From the NCBI GenBank assembly GCA_013365365.1, contig JABVXU010000078.1:1-64000 (forward strand): a stretch of 64,000 nt of DNA, read 5' to 3'. The notes beneath the pieces are model-generated. The model saw nothing but the letters and a program-made list of their open reading frames with translations. It searched no databases and was not told the origin of the DNA. Source of the DNA: Cruorifilaria tuberocauda (lineage: Eukaryota; Nematoda; Chromadorea; Rhabditida; Onchocercidae). Each line of letters opens with the position of its first letter. The stretch's first letter is position 1. The position numbers and the translations under genes are program-made. Below, piece by piece: positions 12,519 through 24,645 of this stretch.

Positions 12519-15398
12519 GAGTTTCCGTTTTTATAAAATCAGAAAAAGCTGCACCAGTCCAGAATTTTGCTCAGTGAATTAATAAGTTAGAACGCTTGTC
12601 AAGTTATATTACTATGTGTAGTAGATAGAAATTAGCTTCGATGAATAAATATTAACAAAAAAAGCCAACAAGCTAAGTCGCTTTCATTCTGCAGGAAATT
12701 TTATTGAATTTCATTTATCTATATGCATCTTGTTCACTAGCACTGTGAATTTTGCAATTTTCTGAAAAAATTTGATAGCTGACCTTTGATATTTCATGGA
12801 AACTTCCAACGCTCCCTTTTCACATGGCTTATGCCTTCCATTTGCTATTTTTAAATCAAAAATGTTTGAATTTCTTTCATTCTTTATCTTTTACTTAACA
12901 CTTTTTTAAAGGTTTTAAAGTAGTGTGTTTTTTGCAAAAATGAAATAAATATAACCATCTAATGAGGTGAAAGGATTCAATTTTGCGTCTATAGTGACGT
13001 AATGTAAATGCGGCCAAGTTACGAAGGAATATGGAGGAACTGTTATAATCCGTATGGATAGGAGATAAGTGGATCAGATTTCATGATTATTTACAAGGAT
13101 TTAACTAAGAATATTTTGTTGCAGAAAGGTATAGTTTTAGAATGATTAATAAATTATATTAGTAAAGAAATTAATTTACTGCTTATATTTTTTTAAAAAG
13201 TTGCTGGTAGGATAAATGAATAATTTTTGGTTAATGTAGAGGAAAAAAAAAAGATCATTTTCATGTATTTTTTCTTCCTCTGTCTCCATTATTTCCTGAA
13301 TTCCTCAGTCACTCTAGTTGTTGACTTTAAAATTTTCTTAAATTGTATTTTTCCCAGATCTCATTTCTGTTTTAAAGAGAAAACATTTTACACCTTGTCC
13401 GCATTTTTCACTCCCTTCACTTTTGCACTCCATCTTGCCACATTGAACATTTTGGATGAAAGAGTGTCTTTTATTACAGGGAATGTTAAAGTTTAATTTT
13501 CATAACTCACGAAAATAATAATAATGCCGCTAATCATTTGAATACCATTCATAATACAATTTAACAGTGAAGTTAATGTAAATGCGGGAATTATTTTTCC
13601 TATCCAATCCCATTTCTTGGCTATTTTCAGTGATTTAAGATTATTATGATAAACAACAAGAAAAATATAACAAATCCATTTCTTGATTCTTTCTACTGCT
13701 TTTTCCCTCATCATTAAATTTATTGTTTTCGAAAATGCAGGAAAAAGCGGAATCTGTACTGAAAAATATTTCTTCAAGCGATTCCATAATTTTTCCAGGA
13801 GAAGGTTATATTGTGCTCAGCCTTGTACGCAGAAATGATGTGATATTATTCATTGAATTTACTTTGTAAGTGATGATATATGTTATGATAAGATAATGCA
13901 AATGTTGGTATTAATTTCATTGCATCATTCAGGGGCTTTTCCCCTGCTTATATATGATTTCGGGTTTCCACAAAACGGTTTTATGTCGAGAAAAAATTTG
14001 CTTGTTTTGAAAGTGTCAAGTTCAGAAAAAGACGCAAAAATTAAAAAGTAAATAATTGATGAAATTTTACATTTGTAGAAACCCTTTGTGCTGCTGCTTT
14101 TGTTGTGCCTGAAATTCTCATTCCATTTCTGTGTTCTTATTTGTAATACTGTAACTGTGCTACAATTATTTTATTATTTTTGATCGTTAAAATCAAACAA
14201 CTGAAAGTTCCTGCAAAAAATGATAACATATCTTTAATTTACTCTTTTCGGAATATTTTAATTTTAAAACTCTAATCTATTATAATGGGAAATTCTTGCT
14301 CCATTAGAATTTGATCAAATTTCTGCTATATCATATCATTTATAGATGATTTTTTTTGCTAGAAAAAATAAATTCCTGATAATCATTCAAGTGCCTTATA
14401 GTTAAATGTTAATTTCTGTGTATTATTACTCTGATATGATCTAAAATGATCAATAATGCGGTCATAAGAAGTTGTTGATCCTACTTAAATCCTTTTTGGT
14501 CACGATTTTACCTTCGACTCCAATTATTCAGGTCTTATAAGAATTATTCGTTGGATCACCAACTTGTTTATTTGCAGTTATATTATATTGAATTTCCAAA
14601 CTCTTCGTAACATCTGCTGTAGTGCTTTAGAAAAACGACTTAGCTGTGCTTTTCTTTTCTACTTCTCATTGCTCGTTGCTCTAATTTGACTGAGTGTCTG
14701 TTTTTTTTTTTCATATATTTGTTGAATATATTGATGAATAAAAAATTCCACATCATGAATCGCAAAATAATATCAGAAGCACTATCATCTTTTATATTCT
14801 TTGGTTGTAACATTTAGCATAGAGTTCATTCAGTTGAAGTCTTTTTTTTAAACGATTTCATTTGAACTTTGGAAAAAAACTCAAATTTACTGAGATTAGG
14901 TTTGATGTAAAAAGATCTATCGAAAGGTGGAAGTAAATATCCTGATTGTATCAAATGATTTATAAGAATAAATTAAAAATTGATTAGTAGGTTAATATAA
15001 ACAGATTTCTCTTCAGTTCGAGAAATTTTCTGAAGATTTTAAAATTAGTATAGAAATTTGAAAGCCAAACTTATTGATGTTCCAGTCTTAGATGTTTATC
15101 CCTGGGGAAAAGGAAAAAGCAAAAATTTCTATTATACACTTTTATTATTCGCTGTTTCTGCTTTTCAATTTTTATCATTTATCAGGTGGAGATCGTTGAG
15201 TACAAATTTTTCATATGCAAACTATGTAATAGTTTGTTTATAGTTATTTTTTGCTGATCACAAGATAGCATTTCCATTCCAATTTCAATGTGATATTGGC
15301 AAAAGAAGTCTGTCTATCCAGTTACGGACATTATACATACTTTTCAACTTTTATGCAGCAAAATTCTCTAATTGTCAATCAAAATATTTTAAAAAGTT
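12519..15398. other. Intergenic, convergent 3' flanks; nothing coding recognised
   Basis: It lies between the 3' end of dve-1 (+) and the 3' end of the thrombospondin-repeat gene (-). Only short random-looking ORFs occur on either strand, including hydrophobic ones near 13.2-13.8 kb that lack splice-consistent neighbours. No repeat longer than simple A/T runs was seen. Confidence 0.5.
12644..12649 (+). terminator. Polyadenylation signal AATAAA of dve-1
   Basis: A canonical AATAAA lies about 125 bases after the dve-1 stop codon, the first such hexamer downstream. It supports the chosen last exon. Confidence 0.55.
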
Positions 15399-16476
15399 TC
15401 AGGATTGATTTAACAAGAAATTATCAGTTGTTTCATTGAATGACAGCACAGACAGTTCACTTATCTCGCCAGATTTTCGACTTTTCCAAAACCAAACTCG
15501 GGTGTAACGTAAACCGAGAATCACATTTGGTAAAAGTACTAACAATATGCTAACTAAAAATATTGCCAAGAAGTAGTGATTCTGGAATGCTATCGAGAAG
15601 CCTTCATCCGATAAACATAGAGGTACCTGCAAAAATAAGACATAATGAAAAACGATACTAACTGATTTTTAGAGATATATGAAGAAGAGAGAAATTCTGC
15701 AAGGTTTGCTAGTTTTTTTAATCACAATCAAAAGGCGATCATTTCTTCGTGTATATTATAAAGCTGAAGATAAGAATTAGGATTGAATGATTTCAGTGAG
15801 GATTCATTCTTCAGCAATAATTTACGGTTTGAATTTTGACATACGGAGATTGTGCGTCTCGTACCAAGTGGGTACAAGGACGAAATTTTGCTGCAGTAAT
15901 GGAAGAATTAATGTCCACATTGTTCGCATCCCCGCAAATAAATTGTTGCCATTGCTGAGAGTAAACTGAACTTGAACCTCGACTCACGCATGTCACCGTA
16001 CATGGTGACCAAGCTGTCCATAAACATTGTGGGTCCTGCACCTGTTCCTGATGCTACAATTTTATCAAGATTCAATTTAGCCGATAATTTAAATAGTCAA
16101 AATACTGAAAAGCTATTGTTTGTTTCACTTGCTGATTGATCGGATCTCTTAATTATATTTTACATTATTACTTTTTGCTTAATTATTCTTTGGAACAAAT
16201 TTTTTTTAAAAATCATCTTTCATCACATAACACATTTTGTAAATATTATCGTTTGTAAAACATTATCGTCTTAGCTACTGAAAACTCTATTGAATGATGA
16301 ATCACAGTTATCAGTTTAACGTAATTCTTTTTGAAATAGGTTGTTGTGGAATATATGCATGGATACTATTGAGGAAGCTATTACTATTCGGATCTTACCT
16401 TTGCAAGCACATCGCTATGATGCAGTGCTAGATGGAATATTGAAAACGTGACACAGATTTGACCGGACGATGTCAT
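15399..16476 (-). CDS. Small single-TSP1 type I membrane protein
   Basis: Three exons in phase 0: 16399-16476 (start), 15865-16041, 15399-15626 (stop), giving 160 residues. Exon 1 has an in-frame TAG three codons upstream of the ATG, which fixes the start. Its 26 residues form a moderate signal sequence and end in a strong AAG/GTAAGA donor. Exon 2 holds a thrombospondin type 1 repeat (LWTAWSPCTVTC motif, later FRPC) with cysteines continuing into exon 3 (VPLC). Exon 3 has one hydrophobic helix (about FLAIFLVSILLVLLPNVILG), a basic RYTRVWFWKSRKS stop-transfer stretch and a short Ser/Asn-rich tail. TSP1 repeats bind matrix components or guidance receptors. A single repeat on a minimal stem is unusual, and the GxG after TC is not conserved. 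The gene is divergent to the kinase at 17.3 kb. No specific orthologue recognised. Confidence 0.75.
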
Positions 16477-17315
16477 TCGTTCCTTCTAAATTGGAATTAA
16501 TGTTTCCGATCATTTCTTTATTCTTTTCTAATTTGTCATTAGTGATAGACGAGACAAATCTTCAGTAGAACATGTAAATTTTTGCTAAGAATCTTTCACA
16601 TTTCACGCACTTTCAATTAATATCGAGTACTGCAAATTTTAGATTTTGGCCATTCCGTCCAACAAAATAGACCTTTTTCCGTCCTCCTATCTCAGTTTCT
16701 TATAATGTCTGTTTTTTAAAACTAAATTATAATACAATGCGATAATCCAAGCCATAACCTGTACCGTTATTATAATTTGCATATTGTCGCAAAAATTTGC
16801 AAGCATTTATAAATTCATAAAGAACAAATTTACATTAGTTTTATAAATAATTGGATGCTTCTGAACTGGCATTTTCATAACTTGAAGTACTGAAAGATTG
16901 CAGCCATGCCATTTCTCCAAAAGTATAATTGCTAAATAAACTGAATATTGAGTTCATTAAGTAGGAAAAACTGGGGATGTTCTGGGACCTCTTGAAAGAT
17001 AAATACTGAAACAGCCTTTTGACCATCTTTAATTAATTGGAACATGATCAATTTAATGACGAAATTTGTCTTCTTGCAAAAAAATTGTTTATATATCAAA
17101 CATCATAGAAACTTTTTGAAATGATTAAATCACAATCGTATATCACTAATTTGCGCTTTAGTGAAAAAAAATCAATGAATATTTGCCTTTTACTTCGAAC
17201 AAAAGGTTTTGCCAATATATGAAATTTACAGGAAACATGTTAATCACATTATAGAAAAACAAAATCAAAGAAGTCGGTAAAGAATCAACAAACATCAGCA
17301 AAACGAAACCAACGA
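16477..17315. promoter_or_regulatory. Divergent intergenic region between TSP1 gene and kinase
   Basis: About 840 bases separate the two start codons on opposite strands, so promoters for both genes probably lie here. No TATA box or known nematode motif could be assigned with confidence. Its role is inferred from layout only. Confidence 0.35.
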
Positions 17316-20300
17316 ATGGTCTTCAGCGCCCAAAAAACTGCTGCTACTAGACAAGTAATTCTTTCTGTTACAAGCTCGATAGCAAGGGATGTGTTTATTG
17401 ACATATTTTAGCTACGCTTTATCCTTTTGAAAATTCATTTCTTCTAGCTTTCTTGTGTCTCTGCAAACCGACCAAGTAACCGGCGTATAGCCCTCAGTCA
17501 AAAGGCATCTGGAAAACACTTGGAAGTGGGAGGAAGTGATCGGCAAAGAGATCAGGAAAAACAAGACCAAGCGGTGCAGGAATTAGTTGAACATCTAAAG
17601 TCTATTGCACCATTCAACAAACGTTGGCAAGTAAATATTCGATAGAATCTAGCATTTCGATAAGCTATAAACAAAAAACAGAAGAAATTTAATTTTAAGA
17701 TGTTGTAACCTTTACAGAGCCGAAAATTCTCTAGCTTCATTTTATTGTCACTTAAAATTCTTTACAAAAAAATGAAAAACTAAAATTTCATTAATTCTGC
17801 GATCTATATTCAGGTAATCGAAACAATCAACCAGGGTACGTACGGTGTAGTATTTTCTGTTCGTGATGTTGTCACAAAGGTATACGGTGTCATTAAAGTG
17901 GCCAAGTCGATGGCTAATGAAGCTGGCAATGTTTCAGCTGAATGGGAAGGATTTATTCTGGAAACAATGTTTAAAAGAGTACTATACCTAACATTACCTA
18001 TGGATAAGTTAATGATAGCCCCTTTTAACATTTGGAAAAGCATGAAGAGCCAAGTAAAAAAGCACTTCATGTATCAAATTAATTTGAAACTTTTGTACAA
18101 AAATTTTAAAAGCAATTTTAAGTATAACTTATGTGTTTAACTTTCAATTTGTCTTAAGTTTCAATTTGTCAAATTCTGAAGTTTATAAACTGAAGTTATA
18201 TAAAACCTTGAGAACTCACACTTAACACTTAAAAATAATATAATGGAGTAAATTCAGTCCGAAACTGCATCAATCGTTCGCTTGCTAGATAAAGGTATGC
18301 TTGCGGATCAGCATGGTGAAGGTATGGAATTCGTGGTACTAGAAAAAGCGGGAGTACCAGTAAAGGACTACATTTATGAGGTAAGTTAGATGGTTCTTTA
18401 TTTATCAGGCTTATATTTTATCCTGTATCAATGTTTGACTTATTTGTTCACTAATTTGTATTGGAGCATAATTTTAAAAAAGTGGAATTTAATAAAATAA
18501 TCTTTCAGGTAGAAGGAGCGCATAGAAAGTATCGTGCTGCAAACATTTCATTGCAAATGTTAAAAGGAATTTATGATCTTCATGCACAGGGTAATCAGAA
18601 AATGCTGCAAAGTTTTCTTCAGATTCTTTCAAAGTATTCTTGCTTACTACCATGTCAAATCTATGAATAGAAATATAAGAGAAGTGATAATAAAGATCTA
18701 TCGCTTTTGATACAGAAAATAAGACCTTTCACATTCTATCTCCATTACCAGTTAAGAAAACACTAATGAGAACAGATTTTCACCGCATTTTCCATATAGC
18801 TCATGTTTCAATTGAAGAGTAATGGAAGGCGAAGGAAAACTTAAAACAGTCAAGGTACCATTTGATTTTCAGAAAACTTTAAAATTAGATAAAAAATGGT
18901 TGGATAATTTGGATATATTCAGGACTCCTGCATCGGGATTTGAAGCCAGACAACATGGGTTTATCTTCAAGGGAACAACCGATTGCACTGCTCTTCGATC
19001 TCGGGATGGCTCGGATGTACACTGATGGAGAAAGCGATGTAATTTACATCAATTCAACAGAATCACCTAGTTTTAATAGGAAATCATTGGAAATAAATGA
19101 AATAAGCTATTTGAGCTATTTTGGAGAAATTATTATGAAGTTTGATCGATTTAGCTGCAAACATAGTTAATGCTTCGGAATATTCAAATGAATCACAAAA
19201 AGTCTTAAACCAAATCGACTACAGTGTCATATCAGATCTTCCATAAGAGGATAATTATTGAGCAAAATACAGTTGAAAAATTTCTTCGACGGATTGCATT
19301 AGTGCTCCATTCTTAGACAGTTCTGCAAACACCTATTGCGTCATAAGTATCAAAAGACTTTGCTAGATACGACCGCCACGGACGTGCTGTCCATTCCGTG
19401 GAACACCTGAATGGGCAAGTGGGCATGCACAAAAAGGTCGTGAACAGACACGCTTTGATGATCTTATTGCTTGGCTTTATGTTACATGTGAGCTGTTTGC
19501 AAATGAACGTGAACCCATCCAACCGTTACCATGGACGTACAGAAATAACACAAGAGTGAGAAACTTCTACTTCGCTTGTCCCTAAAATATGCTATGAAAC
19601 CAAAAAACCTCAGAGGATTGAGTAACAAGAAAACTATACAAGTATTTCAAAAATAGTTTATATTTGTGAAGAAATTCATTAATTTGATTGCAAAATCTCC
19701 CACAGTAAATGCAAACTGATGAAGATGATGACACTGAGTTTTTTTCAAATTCTTCTACAAGAAATTACGATAGTATGTGATTATTTGAGATTCATTTAGG
19801 CACACAAATATTTGAAATCAATGTATTGTCCTGCCCGTTACCTCCTGAAAACATTGCCGCATCAATTCTATGCAATTAATGCATATCTTCATACAGGTTC
19901 TTATCTTCACATATAAATTAAGCTTAAATGATGATATAATTTTAAATACCAAAAAAGAAAATAAGAAAATTTATGCTTCATACAGAGAAAAATATTCTGC
20001 TGATTTCCTTATAAGTTTCACGTGACAGCAAAAATTGTAATGGCAAAAATCGGTTTTAGCAAATCCTCAAAAGCCACCAGATTATCATTTCTTGGCTGAA
20101 AAAACTTTCGAAGCAATCAAGGAGTTGGAAGAAGAAGTCAAAAAATTGCCACCGCCGCCGGTACCCGCGGTAACTAGTTTATATCAATTGTACTTCCAAG
20201 TCAATTTCTAGCATATAAATTATCAATATTTATCTCTTAGAATGGCTTTCAGAGCTCTCAAGTTTTACATTAGTCCATTTAGAAGCATTGTACCGTAGTC

Positions 20301-20622
20301 CACATAATTAAAAGTTTGCTCCGTGACTCTCCTCGCCATCATAAACCTATGATTATCCATGTCATATTTTCTCCATGTTTTATGCGTTGGTACTGAGCCT
20401 ATGATGTTGAACTTTACTGGACATACAGAAAATTAAGTTCTTTACTCTTTCTTTCTTAACCTTTGCAGATTGACATTTGTATAAAATGTCTTTGTTGCGA
20501 TAGAAATTATATAATATTTGGAGCATATCTTCGGAAGATTTTTGCAGACAGCTGCGGAAGGAAAAAGTGTGGTCCAGAAAGGATCAAAAGGAAAGTCAAA
20601 AAGTAAACATAGTAAGAAATAA
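17316..20622 (+). CDS. Casein kinase 1 / tau-tubulin-kinase-like protein kinase
   Basis: Complete ten-exon model with all phases matching: 17316-17354, 17448-17630, 17814-17978, 18258-18380, 18509-18590, 18923-19038, 19367-19555, 19800-19896, 20060-20169, 20548-20622 (TAA); 392 residues. A charged N-terminal extension of about 75 residues precedes the kinase fold. Visible motifs are the Gly loop INQGTYGVVFSV, the ATP lysine in GVIKVAKS, the catalytic loop LLHRDLKPDN (created by the 18590/18923 junction, which supports the model), and FDLGMARMY in place of the usual DFG. FRGTPEWASG follows where CK1 kinases have their GT-x-YAS substrate segment, then RFDDLIAWLYV, the CK1-type helix F region. 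The tail is a polyproline stretch and a Lys/Ser-rich end typical of nematode CK1 kinases. Serine/threonine kinase activity is expected; the substrate is unknown. Nematodes have a large, often male-enriched CK1 expansion, which fits. Confidence 0.9.
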
Positions 20623-20715
20623 GCTACTGAAAAGAATGCAACGACATCCCAAAAAGGATAATAATAATAAGTACCCCTCATGCTCGCCTGTAATGATATG
20701 CAAAAATGTGATATA

Positions 20716-20721
20716 AATAAA
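20716..20721 (+). terminator. Polyadenylation signal AATAAA of the kinase gene
   Basis: AATAAA lies about 95 bases after the kinase stop codon and is the natural cleavage signal for that transcript. Confidence 0.5.
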
Positions 20722-20797
20722 TTATGCAGCTGCTTTTATCTCTTGAAGATTTAAGGTTTAATAATGACGACATGTTCCTAATCATCAGAAAAAGAGT

Positions 20798-20911
20798 ATG
20801 TCATGGATTCTGATGCAATTCACCAGTCTAAATATCTATGACTTGCCTCCCATTCCTACCGGTCAGTCGACCCTCAAACTCATACCATTTGTTAAAGCTC
20901 TCCGTCGATAA
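20798..20911 (+). CDS. Possible 37-residue small ORF
   Basis: ATG to TAA encodes 37 residues beginning MSWILMQF and containing DLPPIPTGQS. It sits in a patch of clearly higher GC than its surroundings (about 20800-21010) and 18 bases after an acceptor-like TCATCAG, which could be a trans-splice site. It is 175 bases downstream of the kinase stop. No homologue is recognised. It could equally be 5' leader of the gene starting at 21537, or chance. Confidence 0.25.
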   Translation: MSWILMQFTSLNIYDLPPIPTGQSTLKLIPFVKALRR

Positions 20912-21536
20912 CTTCTGTTGCATGCCGCGTTGCAGCAGTAAAATTCGTATTGGTACGGGCGGGCTGAGAGTCGCATACGTACGTCGTGCGAGAATGGTTA
21001 GGTTGGTGAATTCCTAGGTATTAAAAGTATTCCCAATTCCATTTCGTTTGAATTCAGGGATTTCTAGTTGGTCTTAAGAATTTTCGATTCACTTCGGAAA
21101 TTTCAGCACAACTGTATTGTAACCGTATTATGATTTTTGAAACAATTCATTTCCTTATGATTGAATCATGTCCGTCTTATCGTTCACGTATTAGCAAAAG
21201 AACTCTACCTAATTCTTAAACACACCGCAGTATGTGGGGCGATGTTTGATAGAAACATCAATATCGGAAGCGCTGAAAATCTTCTGTGACAAAGGATGCT
21301 AAACATACTGTGTTTCAAACAAGAAGCGTTTGAATTTAAGAATGTATCAGATAAAGTGGACGTCTATTGTCTCTCTATAGAATACCAGCGCAAATAGAAC
21401 AGTAAAGCGAAAAATACATCTAAGCGAAGATTACGACTATGTTCAAAGTCATATTTTGATATGACATTGGTTAAGATAATTGGATTGAAATAGCACTTCC
21501 ATTGAATGTTCATGTTAATTCTTATTTTTATTTCAG
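20912..21536. other. Intergenic or 5' leader
   Basis: The first about 100 bases remain GC-richer than the flanks and also hold a 31-codon open frame starting at a second ATG. The rest is ordinary AT-rich sequence ending in TATTTCAG directly before the next ATG, which suits either an SL trans-splice acceptor or the end of a 5' intron. Confidence 0.35.
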
Positions 21537-22582
21537 ATGAGAAATTGCCTAAGATATTTGATAAATAATTTTCTTTATGTGGAAGCTACAATGGAAGATG
21601 ATAAGTATCAAGGTATGTTAAATTTTCCTGAGATAGTTAAATTTAGTTAAATACTTTTAGTAACTCATATCTATTGCGGTCGGTTCGTACCATTCAAAAT
21701 TAGAAAATAATGCTTCATGTTAAATGGTAAATTTGATTTTTGATTTTAGAAACTTTTAAAACGTTAACACTAAGACTATGTTCGGAGGATGAACATGCTG
21801 TTATTGGAAAGACGAAATTCTTATGGCCAGAACAGTGCCTGCCAAGTGAGGTGAGTATTTGTGTCGTTCCTTATTCATCAACCTAACGCTTTTGTGGGAA
21901 AGTCATCTTTAATAACGTAAGGACATTACAATCATCACGTTAGCTACAACGTCCGGGTTAGAAAAATGTACTACAAAAAAAAATTTTGGAATCATTTTAA
22001 AAATGCACGGGAATATCGTCTAATTAAATTGATTTGCATTGGAAATCTCTAATCATTTCGTAATATTAAATTGCCAATTCTAATGATGCTTTATATTAAG
22101 TGTCAAATTTGCTAATTGATTTTAAAAACTTTCAGTAAACTATTTTCTTAATTGTTGATTAATTTAAAGTAATTGTTTGATATTGAAACTTCCTTTAACT
22201 TTTGAGCTCCTTTTTATTTCTTCTATTTAATTTCTATGTTTTAAATTAAAATACAAGCTGTTTAGTCCTTGTCACATATGGTTTCTTAAAGAGTGGAAAA
22301 GAAAGAGAATATATTAGCAGCTTAACATTTTTCTTCAGTATAACTTAATTGTGTCAAGAAGGAAAAAAAGTTACTACCATTATAATTGAATCTTTCTCAG
22401 ATCACAATCGATGAAAAGCAGACTATTGTTTTGAAGGGAATCAGTAATATCGCCAGAATACCTTTAAAGCAAGTTTTTTTTATTACCTCTTTGCAAAAGT
22501 TTCACATCGTAACAATTTTCATTTTCTCCAGACTCATTTTTCTCGTGCAGATGAGGAGGTTTTGCCAGTTGGTCATCAATAA
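21537..22582 (+). CDS. Unrecognised small protein, first gene of a probable operon
   Basis: Four exons in consistent phase: 21537-21612, 21750-21850, 22401-22472, 22532-22582 (TAA). This gives 99 residues from the ATG placed directly after an acceptor-like TATTTCAG, or 81 from a second in-frame ATG at 21591 that begins MEDDKYQETF. The product is acidic and hydrophilic (KTKFLWPEQCLPSE, ISNIARIPLKQ, ends LPVGHQ), with no signal peptide or membrane helix. AATAAA overlaps the stop codon (22578-22583). The next gene starts only 94 bases after the stop, preceded by TTTTTAG, the layout of a nematode operon with trans-splicing. No family recognised, so function is unknown. Confidence 0.65.
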
Positions 22583-22670
22583 AAATCTAATAAACTAAAG
22601 AGAAATAACGATATGCTCTCTTTTTTAATAGGTTTATAGAGATTTTCATTGAATATTAAAACAGTTGATT

Positions 22671-22675
22671 TTTAG
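22671..22675 (+). promoter_or_regulatory. Candidate trans-splice acceptor of downstream operon gene
   Basis: TTTAG one base before the ATG at 22677 has no convincing upstream donor for a cis intron in the short intercistronic gap. A spliced-leader acceptor is therefore the simplest reading. This is inference from spacing and sequence only. Confidence 0.4.
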
Positions 22676-22676
22676 A

Positions 22677-24645
22677 ATGCAACCGATTAAGCGTTCGTTA
22701 TACATCGGTGCTTCAGAGGATTCCGTTCCTCACACATCTGTTCGTGCATCACTCTCTTCTCCTCATGCAACGAAACCCGTTGACTCTATCGCTGTTAAAA
22801 TTTCTAACTGCTTGGCACAAGAAGTTAGTTCCCTAAGTTTTCGAATTATCTTTCAAGAAAGAAAAACTTTCCACTTTTTTGAGATTTAAATTATTGTTAA
22901 AATAGTGCTAGTCATCTGATATTTGTAAACATACAAGTAATTGCAGGATTTGAATTGTATTTGGAATAAACTAACTAAATTAGCCAAAAAGGCAAATGAC
23001 GACCTATCTCTCCACTTACCTTTAGCACTTCCTGTTCATAATCAAATGGCATTGCTAAAAGTCTTACGCAAATGTGTTAATGAAAGGTTTTTCGACCGAG
23101 TACTCACATTTCTCATCCATTCAAGACTGATCACCGAACCCAGGTTGGTTTAATCATTAATTTTTAAAACATGCAGTATTTATTTCATTGGAAAAAGGGG
23201 AAAGCTGGCATGCAATTACAAACAGTTAATTATTCTTTATTTCCATGAATGCTTACGTACTCTATGTCGCGCAGAATTTGTAGTTATAAGTAGTTCAGTT
23301 TTCTAAGATGAGAAGTATGGTCAGGTTTGTCAAGCTTATGCTTGTATGAAGGCTAAAATCTACTCGTAATCAATATATGCTTTATAAAATTAAGAAGTTT
23401 CTTCGAATAATTTATTCATAGAATAAATAAATTTTAAATTGGTTGTTTTTAGAGCATCTTATAAACTCATTGAAGTATTAGCTAGTAAAAGTTTTGTCCA
23501 ACAAGCAGTCGATTTTATACGTTCCTCGCTAGTGATTGATGATCGAACATATGCAGCATTTCTCAAAATGAGTTCTAATGAGTACGCGTAATTTTTTATC
23601 GCACTGTTTTGACTATTGCATAAGATCGAAAATATTTATTTATGTTTATTATTTCCGTTTGAAATATAATTTTCCTGTTAAATGGTTAATATTCTCCCTA
23701 TTCGTTGATCATCGAGAGAGAAGTTAGTGATTCGGTTATTATGAAAGTTTGATGATTGTTTAACAAGGTGAACCAGAAAGTAACAAAGTTTTTCAGATCT
23801 GTTTTGGAGAGCTGCAATTTGCTTTTAGCTTTACTGGAAAAGCCTGTTAACAGCTGCGGGTTGCGACTTACTGTTTCACAGGAATTGACAGAAATTGAAG
23901 TTACAACTCTCATTGAACGATTGATATCATTGAGTTGTGACAGGAAGCGAGATGATTTATTTGATAAGGTGTCAATTTTTTTCTAACAGTTTCTTGATTT
24001 ATAAGTAATATTGACATCGCATTATGTAAAATTTATTGTATAATGCTCCCAGAGCATTCCATATATCTTAATGTTTCGGTACTTTTTTAGGTATTAAAAC
24101 TTATGGCAGTTCTGCTTGATAGCCATTCACAGCGTTTTGTTTGGGATGAAAAATGTCGCAGAGTAATACAAGATACTTTTTGCTTTGCAGCAGCTATGGT
24201 ATTTCTAATTTCTTAGCCCCATTAATCTAAAATATTATATTGCGAGCATAGTTTTGCACTTCTCGGTTTGCACATTTCATTGCGAATTTACTTAGTCTTG
24301 GTCAATTAGAATGCTAAATAAACATTGTTTGAGTTTATGTCTTTCAAACTTGCATGTTTTAGAAGTGAATGGTTAATAAATTTTTATTGCGAAGTTAATA
24401 GACATGATGAACTATTATTTTATCTGTTAGGCCATTTCATTGACACTTTAGTTATCTTATGAGAAATAGAGATCTTTAGTTGAAATTTACATAACTTATT
24501 GCTAATGTTTCATGTACAACTGATCGATATGTTCCGCCACCTGGAACAACAGTTGGAGCAAAGGAAACAGATAGCTGATGATGTTGCTGAAGTTAATAGT
24601 GATTATGTTATCAGGAAGATAAGTTTTGCTCAAAAACCTATATAG
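22677..24645 (+). CDS. Helical protein, tentatively NOL11 C-terminus-like; operon gene 2
   Basis: Exons in matching phase: 22677-22823, 22947-23143, 23453-23581, 23797-23968, 24091-24198. A last exon probably starts at 24553 (after AACAG) and ends with TAG at 24643-24645. About 280 residues, soluble, alpha-helical, no signal peptide. Blocks such as VLRKCVNERFFDRVLTFLIH, LMAVLLDSHSQRFVWDEK and a C-terminal coiled-coil-like MFRHLEQQLEQRKQ resemble the nucleolar protein 11 C-terminal domain, a U3 snoRNP/rRNA transcription factor. That assignment is from memory and tentative. The last junction is doubtful: the open frame extends back to about 24502 and would add LIDMFRHLEQQ, but there is no AG dinucleotide to start it. 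The better acceptor at 24478 gives an early stop. Co-transcription with the preceding gene is likely. Confidence 0.6.

Noticed and set aside
13493..13777. 94-aa hydrophobic minus-strand ORF
   Set aside because: No splice-consistent partner exon, no family; likely chance in AT-rich intergenic DNA.
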